Shown here: piece by piece, positions 49,684-61,245 of the stretch
How the letters are laid out: the number at the start of each line of letters is the position of its first letter
Numbering within the stretch: the stretch's first letter is position 1
Origin: Laccaria trichodermophora
Lineage: Eukaryota > Basidiomycota > Agaricomycetes > Agaricales > Hydnangiaceae
Assembly (NCBI GenBank): GCA_018417955.1
Contig: JACTVC010000056.1
Coordinates: 1 to 64,000 of the forward strand
DNA length: 64,000 nt
Direction: 5' to 3'
Translations under genes and position numbers: made by a program
The notes under the pieces: generated by a model
What the model was told of the DNA's origin: nothing
Database searches by the model: none
Seen by the model: the letters and a program-made list of their open reading frames with translations, nothing else

Positions 49684-49979
49684 CTAACATATTAAAGGTT
49701 AATCAAAAAAAAAGGTTAGTTTTTATTTAATACTCTTTTATAGTTTTTCTTTATAAAGTATTACTTGTGTTCTATAGGCTATCTGCGTTGCAGGCATAAT
49801 AACAAATAAGATATAATAATTTTAAATATTTAATACTTAGAAATGCTACTACAAATTTTTAATTTTAATTATAATAAATAGTTTGTTGTTTTATATACCT
49901 GAGATAAGCTAGCCGAACTATGTATTAATTATAAATAGAAAACAATAAAACAAAGCGTTTATTTTATTAGTGCCTGATC

Positions 49980-50062
49980 CTGCTAGCAAGTGTGCCTTTG
50001 CTTCTGGTTGTGGCTGCTTCGCTAGCAACTACAAAGAAGCAAACCTTGCTTTGCTAGTAGCG
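49980..50062. repeat. 83-base element, identical copy of 10958-11040
   Basis: Base-for-base identical by eye to the copy 39 kb away, in the same orientation. Ends TTGCTTTGCTAGTAGCG. Confidence 0.9.
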
Positions 50063-50689
50063 AACCTGCTCCTTATTAGGCTACGCTTTGCAACACAAGA
50101 AGTAGTGATCCAGCTACGCTAGCGAAGTAAGACACACTTGCTAGTAGCGTTACTAATAAAAAAGCATTGCAGTAACTTAAAGCGTAGGCTTGTGTAATGT
50201 AGCTAATAAATAGTATAATATATAAAATATATACTATGTATTATAAATTTAATTCTTATATTAGCCTAGCTAATACTACTTTTTATTATTGTTCTTAGTT
50301 GTTAGTAATAACTAACTACTTATTATTTATATTGTGGCTGCTTCTGGTTGTAGTTGTAGTTGTAGTTGTAGTTGTAGTTGTAGCGTTATGAATAAGCAGT
50401 GTTTGATTTATATTAATTCACTAAACTAATAGAACAAGTTGTTTATACTGAATTCCTTAAACTTAAAGAATTAAATAATTATTTAAATAATGTCGCTGAA
50501 ATATGTAGTATGTGAAATATTACAAATAACTAGGGTCTTATTCGAAGAAGCGACCTACTGGTTTAAAAATGTGAGACAATTTTATGTGGAAAGTTAAGCA
50601 ATTAAAATAAAACCTTTTAGATTTAGAAAAAATACTTTATTATTAAAAGTTAGGTATTGTTGTGGTTTGTTTGAAGATAAATGCCTGCG

Positions 50690-50734
50690 TAGCAGTAGCA
50701 GTAGCAGTAGTAGTAGCAGTAGCAGTAGCAGTAG
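50690..50734. repeat. Hexamer array GTAGCA
   Basis: About seven copies of GTAGCA with one GTAGTA variant. Confidence 0.88.
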
Positions 50735-50782
50735 TGATTCTTGTGTTTGGTCTGAATCTGCAACTGCCACTAGCCATTGTGC

Positions 50783-50832
50783 CTTTGCTTCTTTGCTTCT
50801 TTGCTTCTTTGCTTCTTTGCTTCTTTGCTTCG
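50783..50832. repeat. Octamer array TTTGCTTC
   Basis: Six copies of TTTGCTTC, ending in CGCCAGAAGCAAATAAGC. The unit is the CTTTGCTTCTGG word of the compound palindromes. Confidence 0.88.
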
Positions 50833-51560
50833 CCAGAAGCAAATAAGCAAATAAGCAAAGAGCCGCTTATGAATTAGCAGAATGCTACTTATTTGTGAAT
50901 AATCGCTACTTATTAGAATCGCTCCTAGCAAGTGTGTATTGCTTCGCTAGCGTAGCAGGTTCGCTACTAGCAATTGTGCTTTTACTTCGCTACTAACAAT
51001 TGTGGCTTAATTAGAAGCAAAGCGTAGCAGGATCGCTACTTATGGTAGCGAAGCAAGGAATATAAAACAATAATAATAAGTATCGCTTTTTTAATAACAG
51101 CCAGTGGTGGTTAGGTTCACTTGCAAAGCTAGCAAAACAAAATAAACATAAAATTAATTTAAATTTAAAAATAAATAAAATGTATACTATAAAAGTATCG
51201 ATGATAATCATATAGTAACATCAAAAAATAATAAAAAAAGTAATTCAAAGGGGTTATTAAGGAAAACTAAGGCAAATTTATACAAAAGGAGGTCACAACC
51301 AAAAGCTTATCCAATAAAGATTCGGTATTAAAAATAATAAATGAAGCTGTTTATTGGTACCCAGAACAGTAAGCGATCCTAAGGTAAATCTTTTAAAAAT
51401 AACTTCCTGAAGTAAAACATTTTATTAAGGAAAGGAAAGGAAATCAACCGAGACTCCGAAAGTAATGGTGAGTGAAATCGGATTAGCCTATTTGTTTTAT
51501 TAATTGAAGGGGTTTTAATTAAAAATCCAGGAATTTAACTATTCTTTTCTCTTATCAAAT

Positions 51561-51587
51561 GCTACTCCTGCGTAGCAGGAGGCACAA
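51561..51587. repeat. GC-rich hairpin element in an rnl exon
   Basis: CTCCTGCGTAGCAGGAG hairpin followed by GCACAA, within the variable part of domain I of the mature rRNA. It would form a self-contained stem in the rRNA. Confidence 0.88.
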
Positions 51588-52395
51588 TAAAAAAAGATAT
51601 TAGAAAAAAATAATAACATTTCACCATAGAAGGTAAATCGAGTCCTGTAGAAATATAAAACAAAAATTAAAATTTAGAAATTTAAATAATAATTAAGTAA
51701 ATAATTATTTTATTATTATATAATAAATTTAAACATTACATTTAAATATTAGTTAAAACTAAAACTCATTTATAACCAAAAAGTCTAGCTTGCTTCGCTA
51801 GTAATTAGTTTTTATTCTATGTATTGCACTAATAATAAAGTTATAAATAAGTATTCTAGATTGGAGTACGATGAGAGATAACTTGTCGGAATAAAGGGGA
51901 ACCATCCTCTAAGGCTAAGTATTATAAATTTAGCGATAGTGAATAAGTACTGTAAAGGAAAAGTTTGAAAAGCATGTAGTATACAAATATTCGATTATTA
52001 AAACAAAATTAATTAATTAATAAATATTATGTTTCTTAATTAAAATACTTTGTTTTAATAATTAAATGCGGTGAAATAGACCTTGAATTAGTAACTCTAT
52101 AAGCAGTCGAAATTCTATTATGAATATAAAATATTTAAGAATAACGGCGTACCTTTTGCATAATGGGTCAGCAAGTTAATAGGAGTAGCAAGGTTAAAAG
52201 CCCTAGCGAAAGCGACTGGACTATAAATTATTTCTTTATTTTATAAATAAATATAATAAAAATTATAATAATATACATAGTGATGGATAAGTTACTTCTA
52301 TTAGACCCGAAGCCAGGTGATCTTACCAAGACCAGATTATAATGGATCGAACGGTTGAATGTTGCATTATTCTCCGATGAGTTTTGGTAAGCGGT

Positions 52396-53957
52396 AGCAT
52401 TTTGCCGCATTGAAAAGTGATTTTCATTAAAAATCTAGCTCATAACGGTGAAACCTAAGGATTATTTTGCGTAGCTTTTAATCTATGGCAATACCGTGGG
52501 AAGTTGTATCATTCTAGAAACATAAATATTTATCCTTAAAGATAAATAGCTTGATATTAACCCCGTAACGACTTTAATTGAAAAATTAAGGCCTTATTTA
52601 TATATCATTATCACTAGATAAAGTAAAATAAAAAGGCAACACGCTAGCACTCTAAGTTTCAAGTAGTCATGGTTAATTCTTAAAAAAGAAAGAATATATT
52701 TAATTTTAACTAAAATTTACAATAAATAAAATATTTAGTTATAAGTCTATACTCTATGTATAATAAGTAATAATCTATCGAAATCTAATATATTTGTAAG
52801 TCTGCTGCAAAAAGACATAAAAATAAAAATTAAACTAAAATAGAATATGAAAAAAAATTATAAATTTACAGGAGATTGGATCTCTGGATTTACTCAATCG
52901 GATGGAAGTTTTATAGTATCTTTTTTAAATCAACAAAAAGGAGTAAGACCTCAGCCTGTATTCAATATAACTCAATCTATTGTTGAATTAGAATTGTTTA
53001 CGGCTTTACAACAGTATTTAGGAGTAGGAAAAATATATAAAAATAGACAAAATGTCGTTTTTGTAGTAAAATCTATTGATGAAATAGTAAATGTAATATT
53101 ACCTTTATTTGATAAACATCCTGTTAGAGGTGGAAAATTGTTAGTTTATAATATCTTTAAAGAAGTATCTTTAATGATTAAGGATAAAAAACATTTAACT
53201 GTAGAAGGAACTCTTAAAATTTTAAAGTTAGCTTATTTTATGAATAAAGAAACATCTTTACGAAACGAAGATACTAAAAAAATTCTATTAGAAAAGCTAA
53301 GTTCTTTATCTCCATTACTATTGTGCCCAGAAAATTTAGAATTAGAAATAGCTTCTAAAAGCTTCACAGACACAAGTGATGCTTCGCGCTACGCAGGCAC
53401 AATAAATCTATTCAATGCACCATTAACAATTGAATTTGTTAGAGGTTTAGTGGATGGCGATGGTAGCTTTAATGTATCATTCGCTACTACAAGAAGAAGA
53501 ATAGGAGTTAATTTCACAGTTGTTAATGAGCTTTCTTCAGTTTCTGTCTTAAATGAACTAGTTGGTTTTTTTAATTGCGGGGTTGTGTATAATTTACCAT
53601 CTGCAGCTGCACGATTTCAGGTGCAATCCGTAGATGAAATGGTAAATAAAATAATACCTTTTTTTAAAAACAATATGTTAAATACTTACAAACAAGAACG
53701 ATTTGAAACAATAGTGAAAGTTTGTGAAATAATTAATGATAGAGGTTATTCTGAAGATACAAACTTAAAACAAATTGTAGACTTAGCTTGGGATATGAAC
53801 AAAGGAAAAAGAAAAATCAGTAAAGAGGAATATTTAATCAAGTTTTTAAATAATAAATAATAGTTAAAATTTAATAAAAATTAACCTACAATTACCGTAG
53901 AGTTGAAGGTATAGTCTGAACTGTATCGAAAGATACAGAATAACAAAAAAAAAATTG
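52396..53957 (+). other. rnl intron 1, group I
   Basis: Interrupts AAGCGGT-GAAATGCCAATC, by my recollection close to E. coli 23S position 787. Exon ends T, intron ends G. The 3' end has GGTATAGTCTGAAC. An AT-rich 5' core precedes the frame. Confidence 0.85.
52847..53860 (+). CDS. LAGLIDADG endonuclease in rnl intron 1
   Basis: 337 residues, free-standing inside the intron with its own ATG. Motif 1 WISGFTQSDGSFIVSF, motif 2 FVRGLVDGDGSFNVSF. Between the two domains (53371-53404) an in-frame element fragment with CAGACACAAG, GCTTCGCGCTACGCAGGCAC encodes SFTDTSDASRYAGT. The linker is a permissive site. Complete; homing endonuclease for the rnl site. Confidence 0.9.
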   Translation: MKKNYKFTGDWISGFTQSDGSFIVSFLNQQKGVRPQPVFNITQSIVELELFTALQQYLGVGKIYKNRQNVVFVVKSIDEIVNVILPLFDKHPVRGGKLLVYNIFKEVSLMIKDKKHLTVEGTLKILKLAYFMNKETSLRNEDTKKILLEKLSSLSPLLLCPENLELEIASKSFTDTSDASRYAGTINLFNAPLTIEFVRGLVDGDGSFNVSFATTRRRIGVNFTVVNELSSVSVLNELVGFFNCGVVYNLPSAAARFQVQSVDEMVNKIIPFFKNNMLNTYKQERFETIVKVCEIINDRGYSEDTNLKQIVDLAWDMNKGKRKISKEEYLIKFLNNK

Positions 53958-55847
53958 GAAATGCCAATCTGACCTGGTGCTAGCTGGTTTTCTACCGAAA
54001 CATATTTAAGTATGATGTCTACAAATAATATAAAAACAGAAATTTATGGAGGTACAGCAAGGCAATTCCCAACAAATTTAAGGTAAAACAAAAATTCTTT
54101 TCTTGTTTTATATTTTTATTATTATTTTTATAATAATAAAAATTCTATTTATAAGATAAAATAATTTATATTAAATTAACAGACACAATAAGTAGCCTTA
54201 TCTGCGTTCAGGTTGCGGGGATCTAGAAAATCTTACCTTTGGAAGCGAATCTCGGAATTACATAAATTGATGGTAGATATTCAGACTGCTCATGCTAAGT
54301 TGGGCAGTCAAGACGGAAACAGCCGAGAACACTGATCAAGGTCCCAAATGATTGTTAAGTGAAATTAAGGACGTAGCAATATCGAATACAGCTGTGAAGT
54401 GAGCCTGGCAGTCGCTACTTATAATGATCGTATGTAACAACGCATCAGCAGTCTAGATAGTAGCGCCGAAAATTTAACGGGTCTTAAACAATCAACCGAT
54501 ATCGTGTTGGTTAATAATAATAAATTTGTTATTAATCTAGGTAGTAGAACATTCAGTAAAACTTTAAATCAAATAGTGTTTCATTATTTTGTAGGATACT
54601 GAAGAGAGAATGCTGACATGAGTAACGTAAAAAGAAGTTATAATACTTCTCGCCGAATACGAAAGGGTTGCAAATAGGAAAGGTTAATCCGTTTTGTTTT
54701 AATGCGGCCTCTAAGGGATGTAGCTAAAGCTACTACTGATGAGTCTATAATAGAAAGTCTAATATTTAAAAAATAGACCAGGAAATTAATATTATATTAC
54801 TACCGTACCCTAAACCGACACAGGTTCGTAGGTAGAGAATACTAAGGCGTAGAGCTAAAAGTTGTTAAGGAACTCGGCAAGATCTCCTCCTAAGTTTGAC
54901 GACAAGAGGGACCGTTATAAGCTAGTTTATTTATATTCTTTGCGTAGCTTTTTAAATTAATTTAAATTAATATTGACTTGCTATGCTACCATAAAAAAAT
55001 AACTTATAATGGTGACACAAAATCGGAGGCCACGACTGTTTACTAAAAACACAACACAGTGCAATCATTAATATGATAGTATACTGTGTGAAATTTGCCC
55101 GATGCCATTAATATAAGAGCGATCATGGTTTTCTGTGATTAATCGAAAATCTGGTTAATAGCGGTCTTAACTATGAGGATCCTAAGGTAGCAAAATAAAT
55201 TGGCCTTTAAATGAGGTCCGGTATCAATAATGTAACGATGGTCTCACTGTCTCTACAACTTGCTCAGTGAAATTGAATTACGCGTGCAGATGCGCGTTGC
55301 CTTCAGGGGGACGGGAAGACCCTATGCAGCTTTACTGTAGTTAGTTATCATATAAATCTAGAACAATCAAAATTAATAGTGAATAGGTAAGTCGATAGAC
55401 AAATAGTGGAAACCTTAAAATTCTGATTGGGTTTATGTTTACCTTAAATTTAATAAAAAAAGGGATAGTTTACTAATTGGCAGTTTGACTGGGGCGGTCG
55501 TCTTTAATAGAGTAGCAAAGTACATCCAAATATTTCATTTAAAACTAAAAATTTATTGTTTTATAAATTTTATTACAAAAAACTTTATTTTAGTATAATT
55601 TAAAGTAATAATTAATTTTAATTAATTAACATTCTAAATTTTTCTTTCTAATCATTAATTTTATAAGGTATAGCTAGAAATTGAATGGAGATCAATCAAC
55701 CAGTGAAGGGTTGCGCAGAGTTCAATGGCGATAAGCATGCTTAACTGAAAGACCTAAAAGTCGCACAGATACGTAAGTAGGGCATAGTGACCCCTCGCTA
55801 TAATATGGGATAGACGGGGATCAATTGATAAAAGTTACGCTAGGGAT

Positions 55848-57003
55848 AATGTTTGTTGTCCTCTACTGTTGTAAAGCAGTAGTAATAAACTGGGTGAATT
55901 GCAAAGACCACTTATTTAATTAAGTAAATTTGCAGCGAAGCTTATTTCTACATAATTTAATTTCGAAATAAGAACGTTCAACGACTAGAAAGTGAGTAAT
56001 GTAAACAATAATCTTTCCACGAGCGCCCGGCATCTTTAATATAAAATATAAAATAGTTAATGGATTAAAAAGTTGTGTTATCTCCGATTAAACCTGAACA
56101 TGTTAATCTAATCCTATGTATTTGTCAGTCTGCTGCTAAGATAATGATAGAATATTATAATAGAATTAAAAAAACATGAACAAAAAAATTTTAAAAAACG
56201 AAATTATAGGACTAGGTCCTAATAGTAACAAAGTTAAAGAATATAAAAATAGTCTGATAGAGTGGACTAAAAATCAAAAGGAAGCAGCTATAGGATTATT
56301 ACTTGGTGATGTAAGTCTACAATCTCAAAACGAAGGTAAGACTTATAGAATTAAATTTGAATGGGGTGATAGAAACAAAGCATATGCTATGCATGTCTTT
56401 CAATTGTTTGATGAGTGGATATTATCTCAGCCGCATAAAAATTCTCGAATTAGCCCTAATGGTAATATTGTAATTAATTGGGGTTTTCAGACTATTAGCC
56501 ATAAGGCTTTTAATTATTTAGCTGATTTATTTCTAAAACAAAAACATAAAGGCATAGTAGAAAATCTTATACTCGATCATTTAACTCCTAGAAGTTTAGC
56601 TTACTGGTTCATGGACGACGGTGGAAAATTGGATTATAATAAAAATTCCAAGAATTATAGCGTTGTTTTAAACACCCAAAGTTTTACTAATTTAGAAGTT
56701 GAGTTAATGTCTGAACAATTAAGTAGCAAGTTTAACTTGCTATGTGAAGTACGTTCAAATAAAAACAAAAAAATTATCGTTATAAAAAATTCAAGCTATT
56801 AAGCTTTTTATAATTTAATTGACCCTTATTTAGTAAATGAAATGAGATACAAACTACCCTATGATTATAATATACGTACAGAATAATAACTATTTAATAT
56901 TAATTTTAATATTAGCAATAATATTTAAAGATGATGACATAGTCTGAACTTACCTGTGAAGGTAAGAAGTAATAATTAAAAAAAAATTACAATAACAGAA
57001 TTG
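55848..57003 (+). other. rnl intron 2 at the omega site, group I
   Basis: Interrupts GCTAGGGAT-AACAGGCTGATC, that is after U2449 in E. coli numbering, the site of the yeast omega intron. The 3' core contains GATGATGACATAGTCTGAAC. The frame is I-SceI-like, matching the insertion site. Confidence 0.92.
56176..56802 (+). pseudogene. I-SceI-like endonuclease of the omega intron, premature stop
   Basis: 208 residues open from ATG. Clearly I-SceI-like: LGPNSNKVKEYK near the N-terminus, motif 1 GLLLGDVSLQSQNEGKTYRI with its catalytic Asp, motif 2 LAYWFMDDGGKLDYNKNS with its catalytic Asp, then VLNTQSFT. A TAA at 56800-56802 stands where family members have a Leu codon. The same frame then continues in family-like sequence (FYNLIDPYLVNEMRYKLP) to a second TAA at 56884-56886. 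A single T-to-A change (TTA to TAA) would explain it. The C-terminal ~28 residues are lost, so activity is doubtful. Confidence 0.88.
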
Positions 57004-57375
57004 AACAGGCTGATCGCGGACGAGAGTACACATTGTCTCCGCGGTTTGGCACCTCGATGTCGACTCATCCTATCCTCCGGGGGAAGAAGCTTGGAAGGGT
57101 TCGGCTGTTCGCCGATTAAAAGGGTACGTGAGTTGGGTTTAATACGACGTGAGTCAGTATGGTCCCTATCTTCTGGAGGAATAATAGTAAAAAGGGGCAG
57201 ACCTTCTAGTACGAAAGGATCAATAGGCTGTGTTTCTCTAGTGTACCAATTGTTTGTAATTTTTTTTTAATTAAAAAAATATGAATGCATAGTTGGGTAG
57301 CCACAAACATAATAGATAAGTGCTGAATGTCTATAAAGCAAGAATCTAACCCCTAGATACTAATATGGCTAATAA

Positions 57376-57829
57376 TATTAATTATTGTTATGATGGGGCG
57401 GCTTATTATTAATAAATAAGCAACTCCAACAAAATAAGTAACATTTAATTTATTTTTGTTTATTTATATTTATATTTATATTTATATTTATATTTATAAA
57501 GGATACTAGTTAAATTAATAATTAAAATGAAAGCCGGTAATTAAGAAATAGAACATTTCTAGATAGGTTGCAAATGTACGTACTGTAAAGTATTCAGTTT
57601 AGCAATACTAATTTATAAAAATACTTGATGTTTTTGATTGTTTATATATAAAATAGTAATTTACTTTTCTTTAATTTAATTTTACTTTACTAGTGATAAT
57701 GATAATGATAATGATAATGATAATGATAATGATAATGATAATGATAATTATTTATGTTAAATAATAAAACAAGGTATGTAATACTAAAAGATAGTATAAT
57801 TATTATATTATAAAATGATTATTCACAAG
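57376..57829. other. Spacer after rnl
   Basis: AT-rich, with a TTTATA array (57464-57500) and a GATAAT array (57694-57748). No gene. Confidence 0.55.
57694..57748. repeat. Hexamer array GATAAT
   Basis: Nine exact copies of GATAAT. Confidence 0.92.
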
Positions 57830-57903
57830 AGCGAAATAGTGTAAAATGGATAGCACTATAGCCTCATGAGCTGTCAACTCAGGTTCGAGCCCTGATTTCG
57901 CTA
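57830..57903 (+). tRNA. trnM: tRNA-Met (CAU), copy 3
   Basis: Perfect acceptor AGCGAAA/TTTCGCT, discriminator A; D arm GTG/CAC; anticodon stem ATAGC/GCTGT, loop CTCATGA (anticodon CAT); T arm TCAGG/CCTGA around TTCGAGC. The best-paired of the three CAU tRNAs. Confidence 0.93.
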
Positions 57904-58785
57904 TAATATTTTTATTCTTAAAATTTACTATTCCTGCGTAGCGATGACTCAGCAGTAGTTGCTAGCGAAGCAGCCACAACCAGAAGCAAAGGCAAAAATT
58001 GCTAGTAGCGATTCTAATAAGTAGCAGAAGAAATTTTCTGCGTAGCTATTTGAAAAATCTCACTTTTTTGTACTTAGACTAGCTAGTTTTTATTTGTAGT
58101 TGTAGTAGTAAATACCACAACTACAACCATAACAAGCAAGTATACGCAAGTAGTATCGCTACTTAAGTATCGCTACGCAGGCACAAGTGCTAGAATTATA
58201 ATAACCAATAAAAGCTACGCAAAAAAACAATTGCATTTATTCTGTATTTAGCATTGCTTACTATGATTGCAAGCTAACCAATCAAAGCTTTAAAAAACTA
58301 CTTGCTTTATGAATCGCTAGGCACAATAAAAAACTACGTGCTACTTCTTGTGTAGCAAAGCAACCGTAGCCTTCTTGCTACTTATGGATCCGTTCAAACT
58401 TGCTACTTCAAACTTGCTACTTATGGTAGCGAAGCAAGGCACAATAAAATTATTATTAAAAAAGCTACTTATGATTCAAAAAATAAATTAAAAGAACAAG
58501 TAAAAGTAAAACTTATTAATAAAAAAAACTACTTTTATCTACTTTTTCGATTAATAAGGAGCAGAATCGCTAGGCACAATAAAAATACTTATAATCAAGA
58601 AACAAACTTACTATTGCGTTTATTATAATATAATTGTAGCAAGACTGAATTAATAAAGAAGCTAGCCCTACGTAGTACGTAGTACGTAGTACGTAGTACG
58701 TAGTTCGTAGTTCGTAGATTTTCTTTGCTAAGCAGCATAGCTTTGATTAAAAAAATATAAATAATTAGTATTTACAGGGAAAGTT
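57904..58785. other. nad2 upstream spacer
   Basis: No gene. GC-rich element words (57935-58025), a GTAGTTG hairpin (58093-58130), CAAACTTGCTACTTCAAACTTGC repeats (58390-58430), a TACGTAG array (58669-58718). Confidence 0.55.
58669..58718. repeat. Heptamer array TACGTAG
   Basis: About seven copies, the last two reading TTCGTAG. Same unit as 46555-46585. Confidence 0.9.
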
Positions 58786-60735
58786 ATGATTTTTATCTCT
58801 ATCTTAACATTAATAGTGGCTAAGGCCCTACCTTTAATACACATATCAACAATACATTTTACTAGAGTATCGGCTATAATATTCATTTTTTCTGGAGTAT
58901 TAACTTTTAATACTTTTTATATTCAGTCAATTGGATCGGGACTTGGTATATATAGCGGATTATTTCAAATTAATATCATTAACCAAACAATGGAAATATT
59001 TATATATTTTATTGGTTCATTAATATTAATTGCTTGGCCTTTAATATTAAACAATAATACAAATATTGTACCTACTTTTGCCCCAGTAAATAATCACACA
59101 ATTATAAATACAAATATTTTACCGACACTTGTGTCTATGTCTTCTGTGTCTCCTGTGTCTTCTGTGTCTTCTGTGGCAGCTGTGCTGCAACAGCAGCCAC
59201 AAAACAATTATATCAGTGTAAATATCAGTAATAAAGAAAATACACAATATTCCACAGATTATTCTTTAATAGTCTTATTTAGTACATTAGGATCTTCCTT
59301 ATTAATCTCTAGTTATGATTTAATCTCCATGTATTTAAGTATAGAATTACAATCTTTTGGATTATATGTCTTATCAACTTTATATAGAGATTCAGAATCA
59401 TCTACCAATGCCGGATTAAAGTATTTTTTATTAGGTGGTTTATCTTCCTGTTTAATCTTATTAGGAAGTGGTTTAATCTACTCTTATACCGGAATAACAA
59501 ATTTTGAATCTTTATATCATTTAATATCAGTATCAGAATTAAATTATATTATTCAAGGATTAAGTTTAGGTTTAATTATTATTTTAATTGGATTTTTATT
59601 TAAAATATCTGCTGCACCTTTACATAATTGGTCTCCAGATGTATATGATGAAACACCGACAATAGTAACAATTTGGTTAACAATTATGCCAAAAATAGCT
59701 ATAATTTTATTATTATTAGAAATTCAAAGCCAAATAATGAGTATAGATGGATTAACTCCATTATTAAATAGCGGCACAACAAATGGTTATCAAGATTATT
59801 CTAATCTTGGTGACACATTTACCCGAATTACACTATATGAAAAAGAAATTAGTCAAAGTTTAATGAGTCCTTTAAATATTATAGTTGTGCCTAGTGCAAA
59901 TATTATTTCAATATTAAAAAACTTATTTTTAATAAGTTCTATTTTATCTTTAATAATAGGAACAGTCGTAGGATTAGCTCAAACAAGAATAAAAAGATTA
60001 TTTGCTTATAGTACAATATCTCATATTGGTTTTATATTATTAGCTTTAGCTATTAATACAGAACAATCTATAGACTCTTTATTATTTTATATTATACAAT
60101 ATACCATTACAAATTTAAATGTTTTTTTAATACTCTTAGCTTTAAGTTACCATTTAACCTCTCTGGTGCCAGAATCAGTAAAAGATATAAGATATATTAC
60201 TGAATTAAAAGGTCAATTTTTTATTAATCCTATATTAAGTTTAAGTTTCTCAATTTGTTTATTTTCTATGGCTGGTATCCCTCCCTTAATTGGATTTTTT
60301 TCTAAACAATTTGTTTTATATTCAGCATTAGAAAGCGGATATTATTTTATCAGTATAATAGCTATAATAGTAAGTGTTATAAGTGCTTCTTATTATTTAA
60401 AAATTATTAAAGTTCTTCATCTTGTGCCTACAATGCAAGCGCAAGCAGAAAACAGCACAATCGTAGACCATACAACTAGTGAATACAAAGCAACTGAAAA
60501 CTTGGTTGTAAATACCACTGCCGATATTATTGTGCCTATTAATTTAAGTAATAATTTAAATTATAAACAAAGCATTGCAGACACAAGTTATGCTTCGCAA
60601 GGAACAATAAATTTAACAAATTTTCACAGTTTTTTAATATCAAGTTTAACTTTATCTATTGTATTTTTTATTTTTAAACCTTCTATTATCTTAAATAGTA
60701 CACAATTACTATCTTTATCTTTATTTAATAGTTAA
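58786..60735 (+). CDS. nad2: NADH dehydrogenase subunit 2
   Basis: 649 residues, long for nad2. Antiporter-like membrane subunit of complex I. Conserved core: YLSIELQSFGLYVLSTLYR, LGGLSSCLILLGSGLIY, FKISAAPLHNWSPDVYDETP, RIKRLFAYSTISHIGF and GIPPLIGFFSKQ. Extra length is in polar loops: near residues 105-160 (Ser/Val-Pro repeats from GTGTCT-type triplets and Gln run), 325-380, and 550-620, where AGACACAAGTTATGCTTCGC near 60580-60600 looks element-derived. ATG start. Its TAA shares a base with the nad3 ATG. No intron. Confidence 0.96.
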   Translation: MIFISILTLIVAKALPLIHISTIHFTRVSAIIFIFSGVLTFNTFYIQSIGSGLGIYSGLFQINIINQTMEIFIYFIGSLILIAWPLILNNNTNIVPTFAPVNNHTIINTNILPTLVSMSSVSPVSSVSSVAAVLQQQPQNNYISVNISNKENTQYSTDYSLIVLFSTLGSSLLISSYDLISMYLSIELQSFGLYVLSTLYRDSESSTNAGLKYFLLGGLSSCLILLGSGLIYSYTGITNFESLYHLISVSELNYIIQGLSLGLIIILIGFLFKISAAPLHNWSPDVYDETPTIVTIWLTIMPKIAIILLLLEIQSQIMSIDGLTPLLNSGTTNGYQDYSNLGDTFTRITLYEKEISQSLMSPLNIIVVPSANIISILKNLFLISSILSLIIGTVVGLAQTRIKRLFAYSTISHIGFILLALAINTEQSIDSLLFYIIQYTITNLNVFLILLALSYHLTSLVPESVKDIRYITELKGQFFINPILSLSFSICLFSMAGIPPLIGFFSKQFVLYSALESGYYFISIIAIIVSVISASYYLKIIKVLHLVPTMQAQAENSTIVDHTTSEYKATENLVVNTTADIIVPINLSNNLNYKQSIADTSYASQGTINLTNFHSFLISSLTLSIVFFIFKPSIILNSTQLLSLSLFNS

Positions 60736-61112
60736 TGAATAATTTATTTTTTCTTTTTATTTTTGTTCCAATTTTATCCTTTATATTACTAGCTTTAAAT
60801 GTTTTATTAGCTCCTCATAAACCGGATGAAGCTAAAGTTTCTGCCTATGAATGTGGATTTACGCCAATATATGGACAAACTAGATCGACATTTCAAATTC
60901 ACTTTATGATTGTAGCATTATTATTCTTAATTTTCGATCTTGAAATTTTATTATTATTCCCGCTTGCTGTTTCATTATATCAAGTGTCTACTTTTGGATT
61001 TACAATTGGAATCGTATTCTTTATTGTTTTAACTATTGGTTTTGTATTAGAAATTGGATCTGGTGCTATATCTCTTGCTAATTTTGAAGTGAAAATTAAT
61101 TCTAATAAATAA
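60735..61112 (+). CDS. nad3: NADH dehydrogenase subunit 3
   Basis: 125 residues, three helices; complex I subunit with the mobile loop that contains the conserved Cys (SAYECGF). KPDEAKVSAYECGF and FDLEILLLFPLA are diagnostic. Starts on the last base of the nad2 stop (TAATG), so nad2 and nad3 form a transcriptional pair, the usual fungal arrangement. Confidence 0.98.
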   Translation: MNNLFFLFIFVPILSFILLALNVLLAPHKPDEAKVSAYECGFTPIYGQTRSTFQIHFMIVALLFLIFDLEILLLFPLAVSLYQVSTFGFTIGIVFFIVLTIGFVLEIGSGAISLANFEVKINSNK

Positions 61113-61162
61113 CTAAAATAAAATAAAAATTAGCTACGCAGAATAACTAATATTTATTCCCC

Positions 61163-61245
61163 CTAAAGCTAAAGACTAAATAATAAAGACTAAATAATAA
61201 AGACTAAAGACTAAAGACTAAAGACTAAAGACTAAAGACTAAAGA
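61163..61245. repeat. Heptamer array AAAGACT
   Basis: About ten copies of AAAGACT with AATAAAGACTAAAT variants. Reverse complement of the AGTCTTT arrays at 2913-2968 and 39413-39475. Confidence 0.9.

Larger units (their letters stand above)
51235..57375 (+). rRNA. rnl: Large subunit ribosomal RNA, three exons
   Basis: Exons about 51235-52395, 53958-55847 and 57004-57375. Recognisable conserved segments: AGACTCCGAAAGTAATGGTG (domain I), GACCCGAAGCCAGGTGATC (domain II), AGGATCCTAAGGTAGCAAAA and GACGGGAAGACCCTATG (domains IV-V), GCTAGGGAT joined to AACAGGCTGATCGCGG across intron 2 (peptidyl transferase loop), and AGTACGAAAGGATC (sarcin-ricin loop). The ends are estimated; the 5' end could lie some tens of bases either way. 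Variable regions are AT-rich and carry GC-rich element insertions (51561-51587, 51787-51805, 54940-54953). A GTGTTTCTCTAGTGTACCA helix follows the sarcin-ricin loop as expected. Confidence 0.93.

Noticed and set aside
50500..50640. Possible mitochondrial RNase P RNA (GTGGAAAGTT resembling the P4 strand)
   Set aside because: The partner conserved region could not be found by eye; left only as an unexplained block.
50594..50877. Overlapping open frames on both strands rich in Leu, Ala or Val
   Set aside because: They translate the GTAGCA and TTTGCTTC arrays in different frames; no protein features.
57001..57270. 89-residue open frame at the 3' end of rnl
   Set aside because: It runs through the peptidyl transferase and sarcin-ricin segments of the large rRNA; an overlap artefact.
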